Positions 33,849 through 42,379 of a stretch of DNA of 64,000 nucleotides are shown here, piece by piece (position 1 is the first letter of the stretch; the number at the start of each line of letters is the position of its first letter). A model generated the notes under the pieces. It searched no databases and was not told the origin of the DNA. It saw only the letters and a list, made by a program, of their open reading frames with translations. Source of the DNA: Actinoplanes sp. TBRC 11911 (GTDB lineage: Bacteria > Actinomycetota > Actinomycetes > Mycobacteriales > Micromonosporaceae). Location: positions 124,001 to 188,000 of the forward strand of contig NZ_JABBNC010000002.1 in assembly GCF_012933445.1 (NCBI RefSeq), given 5' to 3'. A program made the translations under genes and the position numbers.

Positions 33849-34790
33849 TCATGCCAGCTTCTTCGCAGCCAGCCGCTGCCGGTCCGGCCACTTCACCGCG
33901 TACACCGCGCCGATCTTCTCGAAGAACCAGATCAGCCGCGCCGAGATGTCGACCTGACCGCGCAGCACACCGTGCCGGGCACAGGTCGGATCCGCGTGGT
34001 GCAGGTTATGCCAGCTCTCCCCGAACGAGATGATCGCCAGCGGCCAGAAATTGGCGGCCCGATCGCCGCTGCGCACCGCGAACGGGCGCTCGCCGTACAC
34101 GTGACACACCGAGTTGATCGACCAGGTGACGTGGTGCAGCAGGCCGATCCGCACGATGCCGGCCCAGAAGAACGCGGTCAGCGCGCCCTGCCACGACCAG
34201 GTCACCAGGCCGCCGACCAGCGCCGGACCCAGCGTCGAGAACAGCACGATCGCGGGGAACAGGTTGTCGATCCGCTTCATGTCCCTGTCGGCCAGCAGAT
34301 CCGGGGCGAAGCGGGCGCGGTTCGACAGCTCGCGGCTGAACATCCAGCCCATGTGCGCGAACCACAGACCCTTCGTCAGCGCCCAGAAACCGCTGCCGAA
34401 CCGCCACGGGGAGTGCGGGTCGCCCTCCTGGTCGCTGAACGCGTGGTGGCGCCGGTGATCGGCCACCCACTGGATGATGTTGCCCTCGATCGCCAGCGAG
34501 CCGGACAGCGCCAGCAGCACGCGTAGCCAGCGCTTCGCCTTGAACGCGCCGTGCGTGAAATAGCGGTGGAAGCCGACCGTGATGCCCAGGCCGGAGAACA
34601 GGTAGAAGACCGTGCCGATGACGACGTCGGTCCAGGACAGCCAGCCGCCCCAGGCGACCGGGACGGCGGCCAGCACGGCGAGGAACGGAACGACGACGAA
34701 GCCGTACAGGGCGATGAGGATGCCGCGTGTCTGCGGGCCCTCGGTCAGGGGTTTGGGACCGGACTGGGGAGCCTCGACCGTGGTCGTCAT
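33849..34790 (-). CDS. Acyl-CoA delta-9-type fatty acid desaturase
   Basis: This 313-residue membrane enzyme introduces a double bond into acyl chains using a di-iron centre. The three histidine boxes are intact: HRYFTH, HRRHH and HNLHHAD. Membrane segments lie near 28-50, 55-75, 170-190 and 195-215. ATG (TTTVEAPQSGPKPL) is taken as start with GATGAGG five bases upstream. A GTG two codons earlier is possible. It is monocistronic or in operon with the downstream TetR gene. The promoter contains direct copies of a TTACG-N4-CGTA repeat. Electrons probably come from an oxidoreductase encoded elsewhere. Confidence 0.93.
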   Translation of the reverse strand: MTTTVEAPQSGPKPLTEGPQTRGILIALYGFVVVPFLAVLAAVPVAWGGWLSWTDVVIGTVFYLFSGLGITVGFHRYFTHGAFKAKRWLRVLLALSGSLAIEGNIIQWVADHRRHHAFSDQEGDPHSPWRFGSGFWALTKGLWFAHMGWMFSRELSNRARFAPDLLADRDMKRIDNLFPAIVLFSTLGPALVGGLVTWSWQGALTAFFWAGIVRIGLLHHVTWSINSVCHVYGERPFAVRSGDRAANFWPLAIISFGESWHNLHHADPTCARHGVLRGQVDISARLIWFFEKIGAVYAVKWPDRQRLAAKKLA

Positions 34791-34840
34791 GAACACCTCA
34801 TCGGAGTCGTTCGGGGCCAGGGAAGATCATTTACTTACGC

Positions 34841-34869
34841 TTACGTCACCGTAACTTACGCCACCGTAG
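34841..34869. promoter_or_regulatory. Duplicated inverted repeat upstream of the desaturase gene
   Basis: TTACGTCACCGTAA is a 5-bp-arm inverted repeat, and 15 bp further TTACGCCACCGTAG repeats it with two changes. The pair lies about 50 bp upstream of the desaturase start. One more TTACG stands just before it. It is a good candidate operator for the TetR regulator encoded downstream. Confidence 0.55.
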
Positions 34870-34991
34870 CTCGCATGGCGAGGCGGAAGTCGGCGGTTCG
34901 CCAAACGTGAAAACGGGCGTCTTTTCAGGCTTACAACGTGTCGTTCATTCGTCCTAACGTACTTACCAGGCAGGGGAGCTTGGAGGAGGTT

Positions 34992-35825
34992 GTGGACGAG
35001 GACCCGAGGCGGGACGAGGCACGGCGGCTGCGGGTGGATCCGGGGTTGTCGCTGACCGAGCTGATGAAGCATTTCGGTGTCGGGAGTGCGACTCTGACTG
35101 ACTGGCTTCGCGGCATCGCGCCGCCGGAATGGACTCGGCGGCCGAACGCCAAGGATGAACTACGCGCGCAAGCGGTGGTGCTACGCGAACAGGGATGGTC
35201 GGTCAATGACCTGGCGGGGAAGCTGGGCGTGGCGAAGTCGACCGCGTGGAGCTGGGTCAAGCACATCCCGCTGGATCCCGACTCCGATCGGGCCCGGCAA
35301 AAGCAGGAGCACTCGGCGTTGATGAACGCCGAGCGGTGGGAGGCGCACAACGCGGAACGAACCAGAAGGGAACGCGACGAGAGAGCGAAGGCGGTCCGCG
35401 AGCTGGGTGAGATCACCGAGCGTGACGTGCTGGTCGGTGGAGCGCTCGTCTACATGTGTGAGGGCGCCAAGGCAAAGCCGTGGCGGAGACTCGATCGGCT
35501 GAAATTCATCAACAGCGATCCCCGGCTCCATCGTCTCTTCCTGGCGTTCCTGGCGCTGCACGGCCGCGGGCCGGAGACGTTGCGCTACCGGGTCCATATC
35601 CACGAGACGGCCGATGCCGAGGCGGCTGGGGACTGGTGGTCAGAACGGCTTGAGGTGCCGCGTGAGCTGTTCGAGCGGCCGACGATCAAGCGGCACAACC
35701 CGGCCACCCGGCGGATGAACACCGGCGCGGACTATCACGGGTGTCTCATCATCGCGGTGCCGAGGTCGCGCGAGCTGTACTGGCGCATAGAGGGAGTGAT
35801 GGAGGCGCTGGATGCATCGGGATAG
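34992..35825 (+). CDS. Double-HTH protein with LAGLIDADG-like homing-endonuclease motif
   Basis: The product of 277 residues starts at the GTG that follows GGAGGAGG. It has two helix-turn-helix segments: about 18-41 (LSLTELMKHFGVGSATLTDWL) and 68-91 (WSVNDLAGKLGVAKSTAWSWV). A charged helix (100-140) follows, then LVGGALVYMCEGAK (147-160), which resembles a LAGLIDADG helix with Glu157 in place of the catalytic Asp. LDRLKFINSDPRLHRLFLAFL then fits the strand and helix after that motif. Only one such motif is clear, so it could act as a dimer or be a regulator. It lies 48 bp upstream of tRNA-Gln. Function is inferred only. Confidence 0.6.
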   Translation: MDEDPRRDEARRLRVDPGLSLTELMKHFGVGSATLTDWLRGIAPPEWTRRPNAKDELRAQAVVLREQGWSVNDLAGKLGVAKSTAWSWVKHIPLDPDSDRARQKQEHSALMNAERWEAHNAERTRRERDERAKAVRELGEITERDVLVGGALVYMCEGAKAKPWRRLDRLKFINSDPRLHRLFLAFLALHGRGPETLRYRVHIHETADAEAAGDWWSERLEVPRELFERPTIKRHNPATRRMNTGADYHGCLIIAVPRSRELYWRIEGVMEALDASG

Positions 35826-35873
35826 TAGATTCTGTGTACCGGCCGCCCCGCGATAGTGTGGCGTCCGAACCAT

Positions 35874-35944
35874 TCGGCCGTGGTGAAATGGCATCACCCC
35901 TGGTTTTGGTCCAGGTATTCCGGGTTCGAGTCCTGGCGGCCGAG
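35874..35944 (+). tRNA. tRNA-Gln (anticodon TTG)
   Basis: The acceptor arm TCGGCCG pairs fully with CGGCCGA. The anticodon stem CCTGG/CCAGG encloses TTTTGGT, giving TTG, which reads CAA. The T arm has GGGTTCGAGTCC. CCA is not encoded in full. Confidence 0.93.
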
Positions 35945-35954
35945 CATGTCTTGT

Positions 35955-35979
35955 CATGGGTCAGCTCAGCTGACCCATG
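35955..35979. promoter_or_regulatory. 25-bp near-perfect palindrome between tRNA-Gln and glmU
   Basis: CATGGGTCAGCT, one central C, then AGCTGACCCATG give 12-bp arms. It could end the tRNA transcript as a hairpin or serve as an operator for glmU. No T-tract follows. Confidence 0.5.
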
Positions 35980-36038
35980 CGGCCGCGTTGATGTCGCCGC
36001 ACGCCTAACTAACTCTTCCGCCACCCATGGAGTACAGC

Positions 36039-37484
36039 GTGAGCCAGACCTCTCGTACCGTCGTCGTTCTTGCCGCTGGAGAGGGCAAGCGGATGAAGTC
36101 CGCCACCCCCAAGGTGCTGCACCCGCTGCTCGGGCGCACGCTCGTCGGCCACGTGCTGGCCGCCGCGACCGCCGCGGGGGCCGACCGGACGATCGTCGTG
36201 GTGGGGCACAAGGCCGAGCAGGTCGAGGCGCACCTGGCGGAGATCGCGCCGGAGGCCACGGCGGTGCTGCAGGCGCAGCAGAACGGCACGGGGCACGCGG
36301 TGCGGATCGCGCTGGAGGCGGCGCCGGACCTGAGCGGCACGGTGGTGGTGCTCAACGGGGATGTGCCGCTGCTGCGCGCCGAGACGGTGGCGAGCCTGGT
36401 CGCGGCGCACGAGTCGCAGGCGCGTGGGGCGACGGTGCTGGCCGCGGAGGTGCCGGATCCGGCGGGGCTGGGCCGGATCGTGCGGGACGCGTCGGGGAAT
36501 CTGGAGCGGATCGTCGAGGAGCGGGACGCGTCGCCGCGGGAGCGGGCGATCCGGGAGATCAACGCCGGCATCTACGCGTTCGACGCGGCGGCGCTGCGGG
36601 AGGCTCTCGGGAAGCTGTCGACGGACAACGACCAGGGCGAAGAGTATTTGACGGACGTTTTCGGGCTGCTCGCTTCGGTGGGCCGCGCGGTGGGTGTGTT
36701 CGTGGCGCCGGACGCGGAGGAGACGCTGGGCTGCAACGACCGGGCCGAGCTGGCGAGCTTGCGGGCGCTGCTGCGCGACCGGGTGAATACGGCGTGGATG
36801 CGGTCGGGTGTGTCGATCCTGGATCCGGCGACGACGTGGATCGATGTGACGGTGTCGTTGGAGCCGGATGCGGTCGTCGATCAGAATTCGCAGCTGGTGG
36901 GCTCGACGTCGGTGGCGGCGGGCGCGGTGGTCGGCCCGGACACGACGCTGATCGACACGTCGGTGGGTGCCGGGGCGACGGTGTTGCGTACGCATTCGAT
37001 CGGGGCCGAGGTGGGTCCGGCGGCGTCGGTGGGTCCGTTCTCGTTCCTGCGGCCGGGCACGCGGCTGGCGCGGAAGTCGAAGGTGGGCGGTTTCGTCGAG
37101 ACGAAGAACGCCGAGCTGGGCGAGGGTGCGAAGGTGCCGCACCTGTCGTACGTGGGGGACGCGTCGATCGGCGCGCAGGCGAATATCGGCGCGGGCACGA
37201 TCTTCGCGAACTACGACGGTGTGCGGAAGAGCCGGACGACGGTGGGTGAGGCCGCGTTCGTCGGGTCGGACACGGTGCTGATCGCTCCGGTGGAGGTGGG
37301 TCCGGGGGCGTACGTGGCGGCGGGTTCCGCGATCGCGCAGGAGGTGCCGTCGGGTTCGCTGGGTGTGACCCGGGCGGAGCAGCGCAACGTGGAGGGCTGG
37401 ACGTCGCGCCGGCGGCCGGGCACGGTGTCGGCGGCGGCGGCCGAGCGGTTCGCCGCCGAGGGTGACGGGGCGGCTGCGGAGTAG
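36039..37484 (+). CDS. glmU: Bifunctional GlcNAc-1-P uridyltransferase/GlcN-1-P acetyltransferase
   Basis: It makes UDP-GlcNAc, precursor of peptidoglycan and of the GlcNAc polymer suggested by the MatB-like locus. The N-terminal domain has VVVLAAGEGKRMKSATPKVLH, QQNGTGHAV and NGDVPLL. The C-terminal left-handed beta-helix has hexapeptide repeats and VETKNAELGEGAKVPHLSYVGDA, GAGTIFANYDG. GTG is preferred, with GGAG six bases upstream. An ATG four codons earlier has no ribosome-binding site. The protein has about 481 residues with a disordered Ala/Glu-rich tail. It is followed by prs, as in other actinobacteria. Confidence 0.96.
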   Translation: MSQTSRTVVVLAAGEGKRMKSATPKVLHPLLGRTLVGHVLAAATAAGADRTIVVVGHKAEQVEAHLAEIAPEATAVLQAQQNGTGHAVRIALEAAPDLSGTVVVLNGDVPLLRAETVASLVAAHESQARGATVLAAEVPDPAGLGRIVRDASGNLERIVEERDASPRERAIREINAGIYAFDAAALREALGKLSTDNDQGEEYLTDVFGLLASVGRAVGVFVAPDAEETLGCNDRAELASLRALLRDRVNTAWMRSGVSILDPATTWIDVTVSLEPDAVVDQNSQLVGSTSVAAGAVVGPDTTLIDTSVGAGATVLRTHSIGAEVGPAASVGPFSFLRPGTRLARKSKVGGFVETKNAELGEGAKVPHLSYVGDASIGAQANIGAGTIFANYDGVRKSRTTVGEAAFVGSDTVLIAPVEVGPGAYVAAGSAIAQEVPSGSLGVTRAEQRNVEGWTSRRRPGTVSAAAAERFAAEGDGAAAE

Positions 37485-37660
37485 CAGTCGCGTAATGGGC
37501 CGTGGGCGTGAAAGTCTGGTGATGACGGGCCGCGTGGGTGTCTTCGCGCGTTGAAGCGGGTGAGGCATCCCACCCGGCGGCCTTGAGGTGTGGCGGCGAT
37601 GTGGCCGCAGGTAATACTTCACGGGACACACCCCCTCGATCCAACGGGAGCAGCGAGCCG

Positions 37661-38641
37661 ATGGGCAGCATCGTCGCGGAGAACCGTAAGAGTCTGATGC
37701 TCTTCTCCGGCCGGGGTTTCCCGGAGCTGGCGGAGGAGATCGGTCAGGTGCTCGGCGTGGCTCCGACACCGACGGACTCGTACGAGTTCGCGAACGGCGA
37801 GATCTTCGTCCGGTACAAGGATTCGGTTCGTGGCTCGGACGCGTTTGTCGTTCAGTCGGTGACCGAGGGCGTGAATCGGTGGGTCATGGAGACCCTGATC
37901 ATGGTCGACGCCTTGAAGCGGGGGTCGGCGAAGCGGATCACGGTGGTGTTGCCGTTCTATCCGTATTCGCGGCAGGACAAGAAGCACCGTGGCCGGGAGC
38001 CGATTTCGGCCCGGTTGATCGCGGATCTGCTGAAGACGGCCGGGGCGAACCGGATTCTGACCGTCGATCTGCACACGGCGCAGATCCAGGGTTTCTTCGA
38101 CGGGCCGGTGGATCACCTGTTCGCGATGGACATCCTGGCCGAGCACGTGGAGAAGAAGTTCGCGGGCCGGCCGTTGACGGTGGTGGCCCCGGATTCGGGC
38201 CGGGTGCGGGTGGCGGAGCGGTGGACGGACCGGCTGGGTGGCTGTCCGCTGGCGTTCATTCACAAGACGCGTGATCCGTTGAAGCCGAATCAGGTGGTGG
38301 CGAACCGGGTGGTCGGCGAGGTCGAGGGCCGGGTGTGCCTGATCGTCGACGACATGATCGATACCGGTGGGACGATCGCGAAGGCGGCGGACATTCTCTT
38401 CGATGAGGGCGCCGCGGATGTGATCGTGGCATCGACGCACGCCTTGTTGTCGGATCCGGCGACCGAGCGCTTGAAGAACAGCCGGATCAGCGAGCTGGTG
38501 GTGACGAATACGTTGCCGCTGCCGCCGGAGAAGCGCCTCGACAAGATCACGGTGTTGTCGATCGCTCCGCTGCTGGCGCGGGCGATCCGTGAGGTGTTCG
38601 ACGACGGTTCGGTGACGACTCTGTTCGGCGGTTTGAGCTGA
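37661..38641 (+). CDS. prs: Ribose-phosphate pyrophosphokinase
   Basis: PRPP synthetase supplies purine, pyrimidine, His and Trp pathways and, in actinobacteria, decaprenyl-phosphate arabinose. The 326-residue protein shows FSGRGFPELAEEIGQVLGV, ANGEIFVRY, the ATP loop region RQDKKHRGREPISARL, the catalytic-loop Lys region HKTRDPLKPNQV and the PRPP motif CLIVDDMIDTGGTI. ATG is chosen with GGGAG about ten bases upstream. A longer frame upstream is shadow. A TAATAC sequence about 45 bp before the start could be a -10 element. Confidence 0.96.
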   Translation: MGSIVAENRKSLMLFSGRGFPELAEEIGQVLGVAPTPTDSYEFANGEIFVRYKDSVRGSDAFVVQSVTEGVNRWVMETLIMVDALKRGSAKRITVVLPFYPYSRQDKKHRGREPISARLIADLLKTAGANRILTVDLHTAQIQGFFDGPVDHLFAMDILAEHVEKKFAGRPLTVVAPDSGRVRVAERWTDRLGGCPLAFIHKTRDPLKPNQVVANRVVGEVEGRVCLIVDDMIDTGGTIAKAADILFDEGAADVIVASTHALLSDPATERLKNSRISELVVTNTLPLPPEKRLDKITVLSIAPLLARAIREVFDDGSVTTLFGGLS

Positions 38642-38971
38642 TAACCCATCGGCGTGGGTAGCTCCTCTGGTGTGAACTCTTGCGGGAACCGCGATGCGGG
38701 ACCGGCCCCGATGAGGTATGCGAGCGCGCAGCAGGTAAGCTAGTGCGGTTGCCACGGCGAGGGTGCCCCGCGGTCTGCTGAACTTCGCAGCCGAATGGGG
38801 GCACCGTGATCGACGCGGTGCTCCGGGCCTGTGCCCAGCGCGCCTCCTTGCCCGGCAGCGCCGACGACGGCCTTAGCACCGCCGGCGGCTTTTATGAAGC
38901 CACAACTGCCCCGCAGCAGCAGCCCGCCGACTTTAGACGCAGCCCGATCGAAGAGTTTCAGGAGTTACCCC
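38642..38971 (+). promoter_or_regulatory. Long leader of rplY with stem-loop
   Basis: No gene fits in this 330-bp gap. It holds GGTGCCCC (38762-38769) pairing with GGGGCACC (38798-38805), with an inner CTGC/GCAG stem. It may be a 5' leader structure of the L25 gene or a prs terminator. No known riboswitch pattern is recognised. Confidence 0.4.
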
Positions 38972-39598
38972 GTGTCCGAGGTAAAGATCAGCGCCGAGCC
39001 CCGCACCGAGTTCGGCAAGGGTGGTGCCCGCCGCACGCGCCGGGCCGGTTTGGTGCCCGCCGTGCTTTACGGGCACGGCGAGAAGCCGCAGCACATCGCG
39101 CTGCCGGCCCGTGAGTTCGCCGCCGCGATCCGGCATGGCGGTCTCAACCAGGTTTTCACGATCGACATCACCGGCAACTCGGGCACGACGCTCGCGTTGC
39201 CGAAGGCGATCCAGCGTGACCCGATCAAGGACACGTACGAGCACGTGGACCTTCTGATCGTGAAGCGCGGCGAGAAGGTTCAGGTCGACGTCCCGATCAC
39301 GCTGACCGGTGAGGCCGCTCGGAACACGCTGGTCGTGCACGAGTCGACCACGCTGGCCGTGGTGGCCGAGGCCATGCACCTGCCGAGTTCGATCGAGGTC
39401 TCGATCGAGGGTCTCGAGGCCGGTTCGCAGGTCACCGCCGGTGACGTGCGTCTGCCGCAGGGCTCCGAGCTGGCCGTCGAACCGGACTTCGTGCTCGCGA
39501 TCATCTCGCAGGCGCAGACCGCGGAGCAGCTTGAGGGCGGCGAGGCGGCCGAGGGCGAGGCGACCGAGGGCGAGGCCGAGGGCGCGTCCGAGGAGTAA
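38972..39598 (+). CDS. rplY: 50S ribosomal protein L25/general stress protein Ctc
   Basis: It binds 5S rRNA in the large subunit. The 208-residue protein starts SEVKISAEPRTEFGKGGARRTRR and has VLYGHGEKPQHIALPAREF, then the longer Ctc (TL5-type) second domain to SELAVEPDFVLAIISQAQ and a low-complexity acidic tail of E, G and A repeats. GTG is taken because AGGAG lies seven bases upstream. The ORF extending upstream is not used. Order prs-rplY-pth is the standard actinobacterial one. Confidence 0.95.
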   Translation: MSEVKISAEPRTEFGKGGARRTRRAGLVPAVLYGHGEKPQHIALPAREFAAAIRHGGLNQVFTIDITGNSGTTLALPKAIQRDPIKDTYEHVDLLIVKRGEKVQVDVPITLTGEAARNTLVVHESTTLAVVAEAMHLPSSIEVSIEGLEAGSQVTAGDVRLPQGSELAVEPDFVLAIISQAQTAEQLEGGEAAEGEATEGEAEGASEE

Positions 39599-39629
39599 GT
39601 CACCGCTCGGCGGACTGAGCAGGGATCTT

Positions 39630-39659
39630 CAGGGAAAGTGCCGGTCGGCACTTTCCCTG
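39630..39659 (+). terminator. Hairpin between rplY and pth
   Basis: CAGGGAAAGTGCC, loop GGTC and GGCACTTTCCCTG form a perfect 13-bp stem about 30 bp after the rplY stop. It probably ends most rplY transcripts and limits read-through into pth. Confidence 0.75.
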
Positions 39660-39687
39660 TTGCGCATGCGGGGTTGATGGAGGCGCA

Positions 39688-40275
39688 GTGAGCGACGAGT
39701 CGCCGTGGCTGATTGTCGGCCTGGGGAATCCGGGCAAGGAGTACGCCGCTAACCGGCACAACGTGGGTTTCATGGTGGCTGATCTGGTGGCGTCGCGGGT
39801 GGGTGCGAGGTTCGGCCGCTCGAAGCGGGCGCATTCGGATGTGGCCGAGGGCCGGCTGGGGTTCGGGGGTCCGAAGCTGGTGCTGGCGAAGCCGCTGACT
39901 TACATGAACCTGCTGGGCGCGCCGGTGGCGTCGCTGGCGCAGTTCTTCAAGGTGCCGGTGTCGAACGTGATCGCCGTGCATGATGAGTTGGATGTGCCTT
40001 ATGGGCAGATCCGGGCTAAACGCGGCGGTGGTGAGGGTGGCCACAACGGGCTGCGTTCCATGTCGAAGTCGTTGGCGAGCAAGGAGTACGCGCGGGTGCG
40101 GTTCGGGATCGGGCGACCGCCGGGCCGTCAGGACGCGGCCGACTACGTGTTGTCGGACTTTTCCGCCGCGGAGCGCAAGGAACTGGACTTCTTGATCGAC
40201 CGGGCGGCCGACGTCGTCGAGGCGATCGTGCTCGAGGGTGTCGAGTGGGCGCAGAACAAATACCACGGCAGTTGA
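39688..40275 (+). CDS. pth: Peptidyl-tRNA hydrolase
   Basis: The enzyme frees tRNA from peptidyl-tRNA dropped by ribosomes. The 195-residue protein has WLIVGLGNPGKEYAANRHNVGFMV, where the His of RHNVG is catalytic, KPLTYMNLLG, HDELDVPYG and KRGGGEGGHNGLRSM, and the ending DFSAAERKELDFLIDRAADVV. GTG start with GGAGGCGCA upstream. It follows rplY after a hairpin. Confidence 0.95.
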   Translation: MSDESPWLIVGLGNPGKEYAANRHNVGFMVADLVASRVGARFGRSKRAHSDVAEGRLGFGGPKLVLAKPLTYMNLLGAPVASLAQFFKVPVSNVIAVHDELDVPYGQIRAKRGGGEGGHNGLRSMSKSLASKEYARVRFGIGRPPGRQDAADYVLSDFSAAERKELDFLIDRAADVVEAIVLEGVEWAQNKYHGS

Positions 40276-40401
40276 TCAGGCGGGGCGGGAACGGATAGAT
40301 CCTTTGGGCGGTTTTGTCCGTCTCGCGCCCCCGTGACGCTCTCCGCCGTCCGCGCGTTGGTCACGTGTACGCACCGCTTGGGACACGGGGGAGGTTCGCC
40401 G

Positions 40402-42360
40402 ATGCAGCAGGACCTGTCCGCTGACGAGAAGTCGGCGATGACCGAGCCGACGGTTCTGTTGCCGGAGATTCGTGCCGCTGCCGCCGATCCGGGCGCGCGT
40501 GCGAAGTCGTGGCAGGCGGTCGAGGAGGGGTACGGGCCGGCGAATCATCCGCCGGCCAATCACGGGCCTCGGCCGAGCCGTCCCAAGTCGACCCGTGGGC
40601 GGATCCCGGCCCCGGGCGCGCCGATGAGCCCGCCGCCGGCCGGTGCCGGGTCGCTGCGCCCACTGGTCGAGCATCCCCAGGACGCCGGCGTCCGCCGCGT
40701 GATCCTCGGCGACCATCCGGTGCGCCCGGGCGTTGATCGGACCGCCGCCCGTCAGGCGAAAAATCCTGATAAAAGGGGCGGCGACGCGGGTGGCAACCAC
40801 GCGCCGCTTACCGCTGGGAGCGGGGCGCGGGCCGAGTTCGCGCGGAACCTTGCCGTCGAGCGGCACTGGTCGGAGCGGCCGAACCGGTCGGCGGCCGTGG
40901 AGCCGGTGGCGCGGCCGCTGGTGCGGGTTCGGGGGCGGGGCAAGCACGCGGCGATGTCGCGGCGGCAGCGGTGGGAGCGGCGGTACGTGCGGGCGCTCGT
41001 GCTCGCCGATCTGGTGGCCGGTACGGCTGCGGGGGCGGTGACGTTCGGGCTGCGGTTCGGGGACGACATCACCTCGTACAACCGGGGCTATCTCGTTGTC
41101 ACGGCGCTTCTTCCGGTGCTGCTGCTGATGGTTTTGGCGGTCTCCCGGGCGTACGAGCGAAGGTTTTTGTTCGTCGGGACGGATGAGTATCAACGGGTCA
41201 TCCGGGGTGGTGTCGGGCTGATCGCGGGGGCGGCGCTGACCTCGTACGCGCTGGATCTGGATCTGGCGCGCGGCTATGTGCTCGCCGCCGTGCCGACCGC
41301 GATCGCGACGGCCGTGGTTTTGCGCTTCGTGCTGCGTAAACGGCTGCATTTCAGCCGGGACCGGGGGGAGAACCTGCGGCGGGTCATCCTGGTCGGGCAT
41401 GAATTGTCCGTCATCGGGATGACGCGGCAGCTGCGCCGGGAGCGCTACCACGGCCTGGAGGTGGTGGGTGCCTGCCTGCCGCCGGGGCACGACGGCGCCG
41501 GCGTGAGCGGATTGACCCTGTACGGGACTTTCGACGACGTGGCGACCGCGGTGGAGCAGGCGGACGCGGACACCGTGGTGGTGCTGAGCTGCCCGGAGCT
41601 GGACGGTGCGTTGCTGCGCCGGCTGGCCTGGCGGCTGGAACGCGACGAGGTGGATCTCGTGGTGGCGAGCGCGCTGGTCGACGTGGCGGGGGCGCGGACG
41701 ACGATCCGGCCGTTCGACGGGCTGCCGATGCTGCACGTGGAACATCCGCGGCTGCACGGCGGGTCACGGCTGGTCAAGGAACTGGTGGACCGGGCGGGCG
41801 CGCTGCTGTTGCTGGCCCTGTTCGGCCCGCTGCTGCTCACCGTCGCACTCTGTGTGCGGTGTACCTCACGTGGCCCGGTACTCTTTCGTCAGGTACGGGT
41901 CGGGCGGGACGGTCGCCTGTTCCGCATCTTCAAGTTCCGGAGCATGTATGTCGATGCCGAGGCCCGCCTCGCTGAGCTCCGGCACCTGAACGAGCACGAC
42001 GGGGTGCTCTTCAAGATCCGTGACGACCCGCGGGTGACCCGGGTCGGGCGATATCTGCGCCGGTTCTCGCTGGATGAGCTGCCCCAGCTGCTGAACGTGC
42101 TGCTGGGACAGATGTCGCTGGTCGGTCCACGTCCGCCGCTGCAGTCGGAGGTGGCCGTGTACGCCGATGACATGCGGCGCCGGCTGGCCGTCAAGCCGGG
42201 CATGACGGGTCTGTGGCAGGTGTCCGGGCGATCGGATCTGCCGTGGGAGGAAGCGGTCCGGCTGGACCTGCGCTATGTGGAGAACTGGTCGCTCAGTTTG
42301 GACCTGGTGATCCTGTTGCGCACGATGACCGCAGTGGTGCGGTCGTCGGGTGCGTACTGA
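40402..42360 (+). CDS. Exopolysaccharide polyprenyl-phosphate sugar-1-P transferase
   Basis: This initiates a surface polysaccharide by moving a hexose-1-phosphate from a UDP-sugar to undecaprenyl (decaprenyl) phosphate. The 652-residue protein has an unusual ~190-residue Pro/Arg-rich cytoplasmic lead, about four membrane segments (200-310), a CoA-binding-like Rossmann domain (RRVILVGHELSVIGM), another helix (LLLLALFGPLLLTVALCV) and the catalytic PglC/WbaP-type core VRVGRDGRLFRIFKFRSMY, LDELPQLLNVLLGQMSLVGPRPP, KPGMTGLWQVSGRS. ATG is set by GGAGG seven bases upstream. The cysQ gene follows 19 bp later. No cognate glycosyltransferases follow, so the polymer is unknown. Confidence 0.92.
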   Translation: MQQDLSADEKSAMTEPTVLLPEIRAAAADPGARAKSWQAVEEGYGPANHPPANHGPRPSRPKSTRGRIPAPGAPMSPPPAGAGSLRPLVEHPQDAGVRRVILGDHPVRPGVDRTAARQAKNPDKRGGDAGGNHAPLTAGSGARAEFARNLAVERHWSERPNRSAAVEPVARPLVRVRGRGKHAAMSRRQRWERRYVRALVLADLVAGTAAGAVTFGLRFGDDITSYNRGYLVVTALLPVLLLMVLAVSRAYERRFLFVGTDEYQRVIRGGVGLIAGAALTSYALDLDLARGYVLAAVPTAIATAVVLRFVLRKRLHFSRDRGENLRRVILVGHELSVIGMTRQLRRERYHGLEVVGACLPPGHDGAGVSGLTLYGTFDDVATAVEQADADTVVVLSCPELDGALLRRLAWRLERDEVDLVVASALVDVAGARTTIRPFDGLPMLHVEHPRLHGGSRLVKELVDRAGALLLLALFGPLLLTVALCVRCTSRGPVLFRQVRVGRDGRLFRIFKFRSMYVDAEARLAELRHLNEHDGVLFKIRDDPRVTRVGRYLRRFSLDELPQLLNVLLGQMSLVGPRPPLQSEVAVYADDMRRRLAVKPGMTGLWQVSGRSDLPWEEAVRLDLRYVENWSLSLDLVILLRTMTAVVRSSGAY

Positions 42361-42379
42361 ACCTCAAGGGAGCAACGTG

